Source: a virus
IMG/VR virus record: IMGVR_UViG_3300009079_000114
Coordinates: 1 to 25,608 of that record
Direction: 5' to 3' (one strand)
DNA length: 25,608 bases
Position numbers and translations under genes: made by a program. Shown piece by piece: positions 14,523 through 21,450 of the stretch; within the stretch, counting starts at the first letter, position 1, and every line of letters begins with the position of its first letter. The notes under the pieces were generated by a model, which made no database searches, was not told the origin of the DNA, and worked only from the letters and a program-made list of their open reading frames with translations.

Positions 14523-15857
14523 ATGAACAATTCATACGATCAATTGATCGAGAAGTGGTCACCAGTTCTAAATGAAGAATCTGCTGGCGCAATTACCGAT
14601 CACCACAAAAAGGCAGTAACTGCTGCTATCCTAGAAAACCAAGAACGCGCAATGATCGAAGAGCGATCTGCTTCTGCTGGTTTCCTAAATGAAGCTGCAC
14701 CAACTAACGCAACTCACGGCGGTGCTTCCCCACTAGCTAACTGGGATCCAGTATTGATCTCACTAGTACGTCGCGCAATGCCAAACCTAATGGCATATGA
14801 CCTATGTGGCGTCCAGCCAATGGCAGGACCAACTGGCCTAATCTTCGCGATGAAGTCACGTTACAACGGCATGGAAGGCCAAGAAACATTCTTTGACGAA
14901 GTTGAAACTCGTTTCTCAGGTCTAGGTGGAACTCTAGATCAACCAGCAGACGGTTCAGGTATGTCCGGATTTGACGGAACAGCTCTTTCACGTGAACTAG
15001 ATCTTGCTGGTCGTCCAATGTCAACACAAGAAGCTGAGACTCTAGGTCGTGGTGGATTAGGTGATCAATCTTTCCAAGAGATGGGTTTCTCGATCGACAA
15101 GGCGACTGTTACTGCTAAGTCACGCGCATTGAAGGCAGAGTACTCACTAGAACTAGCACAAGACTTGAAAGCAATCCACGGTCTTGACGCTGAGACAGAA
15201 CTAGCAAACATTCTGTCTACAGAGATTCTTGCTGAAATCAACCGCGAAATCATTCGTACAATCAACTCTCAAGCAAAGCTAGGGTGTGTTGATACAACTA
15301 CTGGCGGTATCTTCGATCTATCATCAGACGCTGATGGTCGTTGGTCTGCAGAGAAGTTCAAGGGTCTTGTTGTACAACTAGATCGTGAAGCAAACGTAAT
15401 CGCGAAAGAAACTCGTCGCGGTAAGGGTAACATCGTAGTATGTTCTTCTGACGTTGCGACAGCACTTGCAGCTTCTGGCATGCTAGATTACACTCCAGCA
15501 ATGAACACTTCATTGTCAATCGACGACACTGGTAACACGTTCGCAGGTACTCTAAACGGTCGCCTACGTGTATTCATCGATCCATATGCAACTACCAACT
15601 ACGTAACAGTAGGTTATAAGGGTACTAACCCATATGACGCAGGTATGTTCTACTGCCCATACGTACCACTACAGATGGTCAAGGCAGTTGGCGAGAATGA
15701 CTTCCAGCCACGTATCGGGTTCAAGACTCGTTATGGCATGGTCGCAAACCCATTCGTAACTGACAACCCAACTAGCGATATCGACACTACTAAGGGTCTA
15801 AACCAGTACTACCGTATCTTCCGTGTAGACAATATCTTAGATCAACCTGGTGCATAA
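14523..15857 (+). CDS. gp23: Major capsid protein gp23
   Basis: This 444-residue hexamer-forming capsid subunit is of the short marine type (T4 521). The N-terminal delta-like region (residues 1-57) ends at FLNE57/A58, an exact L-x-E/A site for the gp21 protease. The mature region begins near NATHGGASPLANWDPVLISL and contains RRAMPNLMAYDLCGVQPM, GPTGLIFAMKSRY, the FDGTALSRELDL insertion region, a KAEYSLELAQDLKAIHGLDAE core and the conserved C-terminal stretch GLNQYYRIFRVDNI. Its codons are strongly biased (many CTA and ACT codons), fitting high expression. It ends the gp68-gp23 unit, followed by a UUCG terminator. Confidence 0.98.
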   Translation: MNNSYDQLIEKWSPVLNEESAGAITDHHKKAVTAAILENQERAMIEERSASAGFLNEAAPTNATHGGASPLANWDPVLISLVRRAMPNLMAYDLCGVQPMAGPTGLIFAMKSRYNGMEGQETFFDEVETRFSGLGGTLDQPADGSGMSGFDGTALSRELDLAGRPMSTQEAETLGRGGLGDQSFQEMGFSIDKATVTAKSRALKAEYSLELAQDLKAIHGLDAETELANILSTEILAEINREIIRTINSQAKLGCVDTTTGGIFDLSSDADGRWSAEKFKGLVVQLDREANVIAKETRRGKGNIVVCSSDVATALAASGMLDYTPAMNTSLSIDDTGNTFAGTLNGRLRVFIDPYATTNYVTVGYKGTNPYDAGMFYCPYVPLQMVKAVGENDFQPRIGFKTRYGMVANPFVTDNPTSDIDTTKGLNQYYRIFRVDNILDQPGA

Positions 15858-15875
15858 TAAAATCTAATAAAAAGA

Positions 15876-15921
15876 ACTAGTCTACTAGTCATTTTGGGGA
15901 GTCTTCGGACTCCCTTTTTTT
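15876..15921 (+). terminator. Rho-independent terminator after gp23, UUCG loop, with small preceding hairpin
   Basis: GGGAGTC (15897-15903), TTCG, GACTCCC (15908-15914) and seven T (15915-15921) form a classic terminator. A small hairpin ACTAG/CTAGT with TCTA loop (15876-15889) precedes it by 7 nt. The late promoter for the next unit starts 6 nt after the T tract. Confidence 0.93.
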
Positions 15922-15926
15922 ATGCG

Positions 15927-15934
15927 TATAAATA
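15927..15934 (+). promoter_or_regulatory. T4-type late promoter downstream of gp23
   Basis: TATAAATA, preceded by G, begins 6 nt after the terminator T tract and 29 nt before the ATG of the gp19-like gene. It should drive the three genes at 15956-17868 as a late unit, supporting a virion-related role for them. Confidence 0.85.
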
Positions 15935-15955
15935 AAGTCACTAAGAGGATATATT

Positions 15956-16420
15956 ATGGACTTAACACCTAACAAAAACTTTTTACAACCTACGGGGTTC
16001 TGTGTTATCATAGAACGTGCGTTTGGCAATCTAAAGTTTTTTGCGCATACAGTATCACATCCTGGCGCAACAGGAACTGCAGCAGAGATGGCAGTGCCTC
16101 GTGTTCAAAGATTGCCTTTGCCACCAGACACTATCAACTATGGCGAACTAACTATTAGTCTCATTCTAGATGAAGACCTTGAGTGTTATAAGGAAGTTTT
16201 AAATTGGCTGGAAGGTATTACTTACGGCACAAAAGAAACTGCACATCATGACATTCAGGTAATCATTCTCACAAGTCACAACAATTCTAATGTGACTATC
16301 AAATACAAAAACTGTATTCCTACGCAAGTAGGTAATATCGAACTAACGTCTATTGCAGGCGATGTCACATATCTTAACTTTGACGCTACATTCAGATTTA
16401 CTGAATACGAACTAATCTAA
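15956..16420 (+). CDS. gp19-fold virion protein (tail tube/baseplate-like)
   Basis: This 154-residue protein starts at an ATG with AGAGGA upstream. Its layout resembles the gp19-like family in marine myoviruses: LTPNKNFLQPTGFCVII, then a P-rich segment VPRVQRLPLPPDTINYGELTISLILDEDLECYKEVLNWL ending in a C-terminal ATFRFTEYEL strand. That family adopts the tail-tube fold and includes baseplate-tube adaptor proteins such as gp48 and gp54. The protein is distinct from the gp19 at 10094. It could be a tube initiator, a baseplate hub protein or a tail completion protein in place of gp3, which follows gp23 in related cyanophages. It sits first in the late unit after gp23. Confidence 0.7.
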   Translation: MDLTPNKNFLQPTGFCVIIERAFGNLKFFAHTVSHPGATGTAAEMAVPRVQRLPLPPDTINYGELTISLILDEDLECYKEVLNWLEGITYGTKETAHHDIQVIILTSHNNSNVTIKYKNCIPTQVGNIELTSIAGDVTYLNFDATFRFTEYELI

Positions 16421-16430
16421 GGATCATATT

Positions 16431-17216
16431 ATGGCACAATATAGTACAAGCAGAGAAAGACACTTAAAGAAACGTTACGACATTCACGAAGTCGTAATGA
16501 TTGCTGATAAAGACGGTAACATTCTAAACACATCTGGCCCGGCAAGTAACATCCCAATCGCGGCCGGTGATGTGTCTGGTTACGCACACATTAACAAATT
16601 TGGTGCGACTAACGGGGATGTGACCGAAGGGACTGTTTGGGACGGTAATGACGACGATGTCGCATACCCATACCCAGACGCTGGTTTAGTTTCAGTTTCA
16701 TCCGCAACCGAAGTCGGAGAAGACGTAATAGTAGACGGTCTAGATGCAGACTACAATCTACAGAGTGAGACGATTGCGATTGGCGCTACGGGTACACTCA
16801 TATTCTCTCGTGTGTTCCGTGTTAAAATGTCCACCATTACAAACCAAAGCGACATCACCATCAATCAAGGTGGAGATCTTGCTGCGAAAATTCTCGCTGG
16901 TCTAGGTCAGACTTTGATGGCAACATACACAGTACCTGCCGGTAAGACTGGTTACATATTAGGCATTCATTTGGGTTCAGATAAAGCATCGACTAACTCA
17001 CGTATGACCTATCGTTTGTTTTGTCGTGAAATTTTAAATGGTGGCGTGTTTCGAATCAAAGCAAACCTAAACGCCGCAGGTGGACAAAGTCTAGATATCT
17101 CGTATCCAGTTCCGTTAATTGTCCCAGAAAAACATGACATTAAGATTGATGTTGTGGCAGGGCAACATACGCAGGTATCGGCAACATTTGATATTATTCT
17201 GGTAGACAACGTATAA
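16431..17216 (+). CDS. Putative virion structural protein of unknown role
   Basis: This 261-residue protein has a beta-rich, low-complexity composition. The middle part contains VWDGNDDDVAYPYPDAGLVSV, then VDGLDADYNLQSETIAIG and a TGTLIFSRVFRVKM strand, a pattern I associate with a structural protein family widespread in marine podo- and myoviruses ('IWDGGG.Y.YP..A..V.VTS', 'GLDADYN..SETV.L'). The C-terminal half (TYTVPAGKTGYILGIHLG, IVPEKHDIKIDVVAG) is a beta-sandwich pattern like the receptor or decoration domains of virion proteins. No enzyme motif or membrane segment is seen. It has a clear AAGGA ribosome binding site and follows the gp19-like gene by 10 nt. A head decoration or tail appendage role is plausible but unproven. 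Confidence 0.65.
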   Translation: MAQYSTSRERHLKKRYDIHEVVMIADKDGNILNTSGPASNIPIAAGDVSGYAHINKFGATNGDVTEGTVWDGNDDDVAYPYPDAGLVSVSSATEVGEDVIVDGLDADYNLQSETIAIGATGTLIFSRVFRVKMSTITNQSDITINQGGDLAAKILAGLGQTLMATYTVPAGKTGYILGIHLGSDKASTNSRMTYRLFCREILNGGVFRIKANLNAAGGQSLDISYPVPLIVPEKHDIKIDVVAGQHTQVSATFDIILVDNV

Positions 17217-17217
17217 C

Positions 17218-17868
17218 ATGAGTCTTACTAGTTATGAGATTAGGAATCGAAAGATTCTTGATCTACTCGAAGAATTCAGATATACATATCGCGAACTTTA
17301 CCAACCAGAAGAGACAAATCGACTTCTTGGTGGTGAAGAGAATGTAGGTATGGCAGACTACTATACAGGCGATGAAGAATTAGATCGCATAGTATCAATG
17401 GGTGAAGATCATGAGGGTTTTCCTAGAGGCGCATCATGTTACGCCATTAAACCCGAACATTACCAGTCAACCTATCCCGAAGAATATGCAAAGACTTGGT
17501 CTCATTTAGACAACAAAATGAAGACGGAACTTGGTCTACAAATAAGTGTTTTGTCTTCACTTTACCCTCCAAATGGATATATTGGTTGGCATAATAATGC
17601 AAATGCGGCAGCGCACAATCTAATCTTTAGTTGGTCCGAGAAAGGTGACGGGTGGTTTAAGTATGTTGATCCAAAAACAAATAAAATTGTCACCGTTGAA
17701 GACAAACAAGGATGGCAACTAAAGGCAGGATACTTCGGCGCATATGGTTCTGGTGATGTTGTATATCACGCTGCACGAACTAACTGTTATCGTATGACAC
17801 TGAGTTACGTCTTAGGACATAACGAAGATTATTGGCAAGATTGTATTGACTACATCACTGAAAAATGA
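17218..17868 (+). CDS. 2OG-Fe(II) oxygenase-like (double-stranded beta-helix) protein
   Basis: This 216-residue protein starts 1 nt after the previous stop. The C-terminal half has the layout of a phage 2-oxoglutarate/Fe(II) oxygenase: a YPPNGYIGWHNNANAAAHNL strand with a candidate metal His125, a GDGWFKYVDP turn, a GWQLKAGYFGA strand, then VVYHAARTNCYRMTLSYVL giving His184 and Arg192 eight residues later, as in the usual H-(x)n-R/K co-substrate pocket. The proximal motif is H-x-N (H125, N127) rather than the canonical H-x-D/E, so metal binding may be altered. The N-terminal half (1-70) is helical and unrecognised. The substrate is unknown; related marine phages carry similar proteins. The uvsY promoter overlaps its 3' end. 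Confidence 0.65.
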   Translation: MSLTSYEIRNRKILDLLEEFRYTYRELYQPEETNRLLGGEENVGMADYYTGDEELDRIVSMGEDHEGFPRGASCYAIKPEHYQSTYPEEYAKTWSHLDNKMKTELGLQISVLSSLYPPNGYIGWHNNANAAAHNLIFSWSEKGDGWFKYVDPKTNKIVTVEDKQGWQLKAGYFGAYGSGDVVYHAARTNCYRMTLSYVLGHNEDYWQDCIDYITEK

Positions 17869-17874
17869 TATAAT
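17846..17874 (+). promoter_or_regulatory. Sigma-70 promoter for uvsY-uvsW
   Basis: TTGACT (17846-17851), 17-bp spacer, TATAAT (17869-17874). The -35 matches consensus at five of six positions and the -10 is perfect. It overlaps the stop codon (17866-17868) of the oxygenase-like gene and lies 34 nt upstream of uvsY. It is probably read early or in mid infection by host polymerase. Confidence 0.8.
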
Positions 17875-17907
17875 GTACGATTGATAATCGGACCGTAGGA
17901 CTACATA

Positions 17908-18357
17908 ATGACATTTAATTTAGAAGGCATTCACAAAGAATGGCGGGAAGACTCTGCTATTCCTGTACACCAACTCGATGAAACTTCACGACAAACTCCG
18001 CTACTACACTCTAAGTATCGTGAGTATTTAGACGTAACGAAACAGTCGTTGCGCCGAGCGGAGAACTCACAAAAGATTTTACTCAAACAGAAATGGTTAT
18101 ACTACAACGGTAAAATGGATCAGAAAGAGATTATGGAGAAGGGATGGGAACCTGATCCGTTCAACGGTCTCAAGATTCTCAAAGGTGAGATGGACTACTA
18201 CTATGAGTCAGATCCAGAAATTCAGAAATCTGAAGACAGAATAGTCGCACTTAAGACTCAGATAAATACCCTTGAAGACATATTAAATGTGCTCCGTTGG
18301 AGACATTCAACCATAAAGAACATGATTGATTACAGAAAGTTTGAGTCCGGTGGATAA
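17908..18357 (+). CDS. uvsY: Recombination mediator UvsY
   Basis: UvsY loads the UvsX recombinase onto gp32-coated single-stranded DNA. This 149-residue protein (T4 137) matches in layout: an N-terminal helix (LEGIHKEWREDSAIPVHQL), a LLHSKYREYLDVTKQSLRRAE segment like T4 'LYSKWLNKHSSIKKEMLRIEA', KQKWLYYNGKM like T4 'KARLDYYSGRG', and a C-terminal helical region (DILNVLRWRHSTIKNMIDYRKFESG) like T4 'LDFCSGALDAIKSRGFAIKHIQDMRAFEAG'. Its 3' end overlaps uvsW, as expected for the uvsY-uvsW pair. It has a sigma-70 promoter just upstream. Confidence 0.93.
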   Translation: MTFNLEGIHKEWREDSAIPVHQLDETSRQTPLLHSKYREYLDVTKQSLRRAENSQKILLKQKWLYYNGKMDQKEIMEKGWEPDPFNGLKILKGEMDYYYESDPEIQKSEDRIVALKTQINTLEDILNVLRWRHSTIKNMIDYRKFESGG

Positions 18358-19870
18358 TAAGATACGCATACGCATGAAGGATCACTCCCACTTTATGGTG
18401 GAAGCACATCCTGCCCAAGAGAATGAACTGAGAGAATACTTCTCGTTTTTCGTTCCTGGGTATAAATTCATGCCTGCATACAAAAGAAAAGTATGGGACG
18501 GTAAAGTAAAACTTTACAACACCGTAAGTAAGCAAATGAATGTAGGTCTCTATACACACCTACGTCGTTTCTGTGCAGACAGATTTTATCAGTTAGAAAT
18601 TCTAGAACATGAAGTGTATGGTATTCCTTCATTCAAAGATGACATTGACCATCTTGCTTTGGTCGAGTTTCTCTCTCTACTTGATGCTCCTTATAAGCCA
18701 CGAGACTATCAGTACAAAGCAATTGCTCATGGGGTGGAGAACCTCAGATGTATACTTCTTAGTCCCACTGGTAGCGGCAAGTCATTTATTATCTATAATC
18801 TACTCAGGTACTGCTACGAAGTAACTGAAGGCAAAATACTTATTATTGTACCGACCACTTCTCTAGTCGAACAGATGTATAAAGACTTTGAAGACTATGG
18901 TTATAATGTTGATGAGTTCTGTCATCGCATCTACTCGGGCAAAGAAAAAGTCACAGACAAGCGTGTCATTATCTCTACATGGCAATCTATTTACAAATTC
19001 GGTAAAGAATGGTTTGAACAGTTTGATACCGTGTTTGGTGATGAAGTGCATCTGTTCAAGGCAAAGTCTCTCACTACCATGATGGATAAGTGTGTCAACG
19101 CCAAGTATCGATTTGGTCTGACTGGTACTCTCGATGGTACCGAAACAAACAAGCTTGTCTTAGAAGGACTGTTTGGTCCAACGCTCACTGTTACTCGAAC
19201 AGTAGAACTGCAGAAATCAAAAGAACTTGCTGATTTAGATATCTCTGTATTATTGCTCAGATATCATAGTGATATATGTAATATGATGAAAGACAAAAAA
19301 TATCAAGACGAACTTGATTTTATTGTCACCTATGAACCTCGTAATAAATTTATCAGTAAACTTGCTTTAGATCAAACGGGTAATACTCTAGTTATGTTTC
19401 AGTTTGTAGAGAAACATGGTAAGGTGTTACATGAGATGATCAAGGGTATGTCAGGCGAAAATAGAAAAGTTTTCTATGTGTCTGGTGAAGTAGATGCCCA
19501 CGATCGAGAACAAATACGAGGTATAGTAGAAAAAGAAAATGATGCAATTATTGTTGCCTCTCTTGGCACTTTTAGCACTGGTATCAACATCCGCAATTTG
19601 CATAATATTGTATTTGCGACTCCATCCAAATCTCAAGTCAAAGTTCTCCAATCGGTTGGTCGTGGTCTTCGTCAGTCTGATGATGGTCGGACTACTCGAC
19701 TTTTTGATATTGCTGATGATCTTCACGTCAACTCTTATAAGAACTTTACACTGAAACATAGTGGCGAAAGGATTAAGATATATACTAAAGAAGGGTTTAA
19801 ATATAAGATTTATCCCATAAACTTAAAACCAATAAGGGTAGAAAATGACGAATCTGAGTTCTTCAATTAA
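18350..19870 (+). CDS. uvsW: DNA/RNA helicase UvsW
   Basis: This SF2 helicase unwinds R-loops and branched DNA and drives replication-fork regression and the switch to recombination-dependent replication. From the GTG at 18350 it is 506 residues (T4 503). Motifs are Walker A SPTGSGKS near 139-146, a DEVH box near 231-234 (motif II), LTGTLDG (motif III), SLGTFSTGINI and QSVGRGLRQS (motifs V-VI). The N-terminus VDNKIRIRMKDHSHFMVEA lines up with T4 'MDIKVHFHDFSHVRID', which favours the GTG; an ATG at 18326 would add eight residues inside uvsY. The 3' end overlaps the next gene by 26 nt. Confidence 0.95.
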   Translation: MDNKIRIRMKDHSHFMVEAHPAQENELREYFSFFVPGYKFMPAYKRKVWDGKVKLYNTVSKQMNVGLYTHLRRFCADRFYQLEILEHEVYGIPSFKDDIDHLALVEFLSLLDAPYKPRDYQYKAIAHGVENLRCILLSPTGSGKSFIIYNLLRYCYEVTEGKILIIVPTTSLVEQMYKDFEDYGYNVDEFCHRIYSGKEKVTDKRVIISTWQSIYKFGKEWFEQFDTVFGDEVHLFKAKSLTTMMDKCVNAKYRFGLTGTLDGTETNKLVLEGLFGPTLTVTRTVELQKSKELADLDISVLLLRYHSDICNMMKDKKYQDELDFIVTYEPRNKFISKLALDQTGNTLVMFQFVEKHGKVLHEMIKGMSGENRKVFYVSGEVDAHDREQIRGIVEKENDAIIVASLGTFSTGINIRNLHNIVFATPSKSQVKVLQSVGRGLRQSDDGRTTRLFDIADDLHVNSYKNFTLKHSGERIKIYTKEGFKYKIYPINLKPIRVENDESEFFN

Positions 19871-20255
19871 GCATTTAAAGTTAATAACAGGCGAAGAATT
19901 GATTTGTAACCTTTTAGAAGAATCTGCAGATCACTTAGTCGTAAATAATGCATTGAGTTTAATGGAAAAAACTCTTGACGATGGCACTAAGTTTTATGCG
20001 TTTAAAACATATATGGTCTACCAAGACACACCACAAAATGTGATTATGGTTTTTACTGATAAAATTGTTTCTCTTGCTTTGCCAACTAAAGACATGATCA
20101 ATCAGTATGGTAGTGCAATTAGAGAAATGGAAACGTTTACGAACAAATCTGAGTTAGAGGAAAGTATACAAGAAGAACTTTCATTAGAAGAATATCTTCA
20201 TGATATGGAGAACGAGGAGTTTGATTCTGATACATCTGGTATGTCTGTTCACTAG
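19845..20255 (+). CDS. Small Sm/Hfq-like fold protein with acidic tail, unknown function
   Basis: This 136-residue protein starts with a good AAGGG ribosome binding site and overlaps the end of uvsW. Residues 8-70 (IKHLKLITGEELICNLLEE, DHLVVNNALSLMEK, MVFTDKIVSLALPT) have the beta-barrel pattern of the Sm-like proteins found in this gene neighbourhood in T4-like marine phages ('.LVSGEEIIA.V......I.NP..L'). The C-terminal 45 residues are acidic with an LEEYLHDMENEEF stretch. An RNA-binding or transcription-accessory role is possible. The late co-activator gp33 is an alternative, since gp33 is not otherwise seen here and also has an acidic clamp-binding tail, but the sequence does not match gp33 clearly. 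Confidence 0.65.
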   Translation: MTNLSSSIKHLKLITGEELICNLLEESADHLVVNNALSLMEKTLDDGTKFYAFKTYMVYQDTPQNVIMVFTDKIVSLALPTKDMINQYGSAIREMETFTNKSELEESIQEELSLEEYLHDMENEEFDSDTSGMSVH

Positions 20256-20331
20256 GTATACTATTCTCCCCTTTTGTTAAAAGAGATTATACACTATAAA
20301 ATGAGATCTGTCAAGAGCAAGTGATAAATTA

Positions 20332-20757
20332 ATGGTAATTGGATTTACATGTTCGTCATTCGACCTTCTTCATGCGGGTCATGTCGCTATGTTACGAGAT
20401 GCGAAAGCACATTGTGACTATCTCATATGTGGATTGCAAGTAGACCCCTCATTAGACCGATCTTTTAAAAATCCCCCAGTACAATCAATTGTCGAGCGAT
20501 ACACTCAGTTGAATGCTGTGGGTTATGTTGATGAAATCATTCCTTATGTAACTGAACAAGACTTAGAAGATATTCTTGCCATGTACCAAATAGACTTGCG
20601 TATCATGGGTGAAGAGTATCGAGATTTAGATTTTACAGGAAAGGATATTTGCCGTAAACGTGGCATACAGTTATACTTCAATGAAAGGTCTCACAGGTTC
20701 TCATCAAGTGACCTAAGAAATCGAGTGGTTGACAGTAACCAATTGACAAACAAGTAA
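20332..20757 (+). CDS. Cytidylyltransferase-like nucleotidyltransferase
   Basis: This 141-residue protein belongs to the TagD/glycerol-3-phosphate cytidylyltransferase-like group of the HIGH superfamily. The N-terminus reads GFTCSSFDLLHAGHVAMLRDAK with the catalytic HAGH at 14-17 (canonical HxGH), and the C-terminal RSHRFSSSDLR at about 119-129 corresponds to the 'IS[ST]T.[IL]R' nucleotide-binding motif. A central QVDPS and ERYTQL pattern also fits. Such enzymes transfer CMP or AMP to phospho-sugars or polyols. The substrate cannot be told here. The ribosome binding site is weak, and a sigma-70 promoter for gp55 begins within its last codons. Similar genes occur in T4-like cyanophages, often near recombination genes. 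Confidence 0.85.
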   Translation: MVIGFTCSSFDLLHAGHVAMLRDAKAHCDYLICGLQVDPSLDRSFKNPPVQSIVERYTQLNAVGYVDEIIPYVTEQDLEDILAMYQIDLRIMGEEYRDLDFTGKDICRKRGIQLYFNERSHRFSSSDLRNRVVDSNQLTNK

Positions 20758-20771
20758 TATTTTGATATAAT
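20743..20771 (+). promoter_or_regulatory. Consensus sigma-70 promoter for gp55
   Basis: TTGACA (20743-20748), 17-bp spacer, TATAAT (20766-20771): both hexamers are perfect. The -35 lies in the last codons of the nucleotidyltransferase gene and the -10 is 29 nt before the gp55 ATG. A host-read promoter fits a sigma factor needed before late transcription begins. Confidence 0.9.
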
Positions 20772-20799
20772 ACCTACTAAATTAAACGAGTTATATATT

Positions 20800-21390
20800 A
20801 TGAAACCAAAAGAAAAACCGCATTACGTCAATAATAGAGAGTTCTCTGAAGCGGTGGTAGAATACTGCACAGAAGCGCAAAAGTCTAAATCGGAAGGTAA
20901 TCCACATCCCATGGTGACCAATTATATTGCTTCTTGTTTTCTAAAGATTGCAGAAGGTTTATCGCATAAAGCAAACTTTGTTCGTTATACCTATCGTGAA
21001 GAGATGGTCATGGACGCAGTGGAGAACTGTCTCAAAGCAATTGAGAATTATAATATAGAAGCTGCGACTCGGTCAGGTAAACCAAATGCATTCGCATATT
21101 TCACACAGATTTCGTGGTACGCATTCTTGCGTCGTATTCAAAAAGAAAAGAAACAACAAGACATCAAGATGAAATTTATTTCTGAAGCGGATGTAAGTGA
21201 ATTCTTAGATGATGATGGTAGAGGCGAATCTTTTCATAATCAGACATCACCTTTTGTTGACACTCTACGTATGCGTATTGATGTTGTGAAGAATGCTGAT
21301 GATGATTTCAAACAGTATGCCAAAGAAGAAAAGAAAAGAAAAAGACGTGCCGTAAATGTTGACTCAGACCTATCAGATTATTTAGAATAG
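20800..21390 (+). CDS. gp55: Late transcription sigma factor gp55
   Basis: gp55 directs host RNA polymerase to TATAAATA late promoters and binds the gp45 sliding clamp. This protein has 196 residues (T4 185). The diverged sigma-like core is visible in EEMVMDAVENCLKAIENYN, then KPNAFAYFTQISWYAFLRRIQKEKKQQ, a pattern I recall from the conserved gp55 helical core ('A..NF......P..YF.....NAFLR.I.KEK.Q'). The protein ends in DLSDYLE, a hydrophobic-acidic terminus like the clamp-binding tails of T4 gp55 and gp33. It is preceded by a perfect sigma-70 promoter, and five late promoters that it could serve are in this window. Confidence 0.93.
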   Translation: MKPKEKPHYVNNREFSEAVVEYCTEAQKSKSEGNPHPMVTNYIASCFLKIAEGLSHKANFVRYTYREEMVMDAVENCLKAIENYNIEAATRSGKPNAFAYFTQISWYAFLRRIQKEKKQQDIKMKFISEADVSEFLDDDGRGESFHNQTSPFVDTLRMRIDVVKNADDDFKQYAKEEKKRKRRAVNVDSDLSDYLE

Positions 21391-21391
21391 C

Positions 21392-21420
21392 TTGACAAAA
21401 CGATATAATAATAGTATAAT
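21392..21420 (+). promoter_or_regulatory. Consensus sigma-70 promoter for gp47-gp46
   Basis: TTGACA (21392-21397), 17-bp spacer, TATAAT (21415-21420), starting 2 nt after the gp55 stop codon. A second TATAAT at 21404 lies within the spacer and is too close to the -35 to use it. The gp47 ATG is 31 nt downstream of the -10. Confidence 0.9.
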
Positions 21421-21450
21421 AGTCGTCATATAAATTGAGTTGAGTCATTT

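Noticed and set aside
20274-20300. TTGTTA / TATAAA pair before the nucleotidyltransferase gene
   Set aside because: The spacer is 15 bp and both hexamers are imperfect, unlike the four strong promoters here. It could be a weak promoter, but I do not call it.
20729-20734. Extra TTGACA near the end of the nucleotidyltransferase gene
   Set aside because: Its distance to the TATAAT at 20766 is 31 bp, too long. The TTGACA at 20743 fits.
21404-21409. First TATAAT upstream of gp47
   Set aside because: It is only 6 bp from the TTGACA at 21392. The second TATAAT at 21415 gives the ideal 17-bp spacer.
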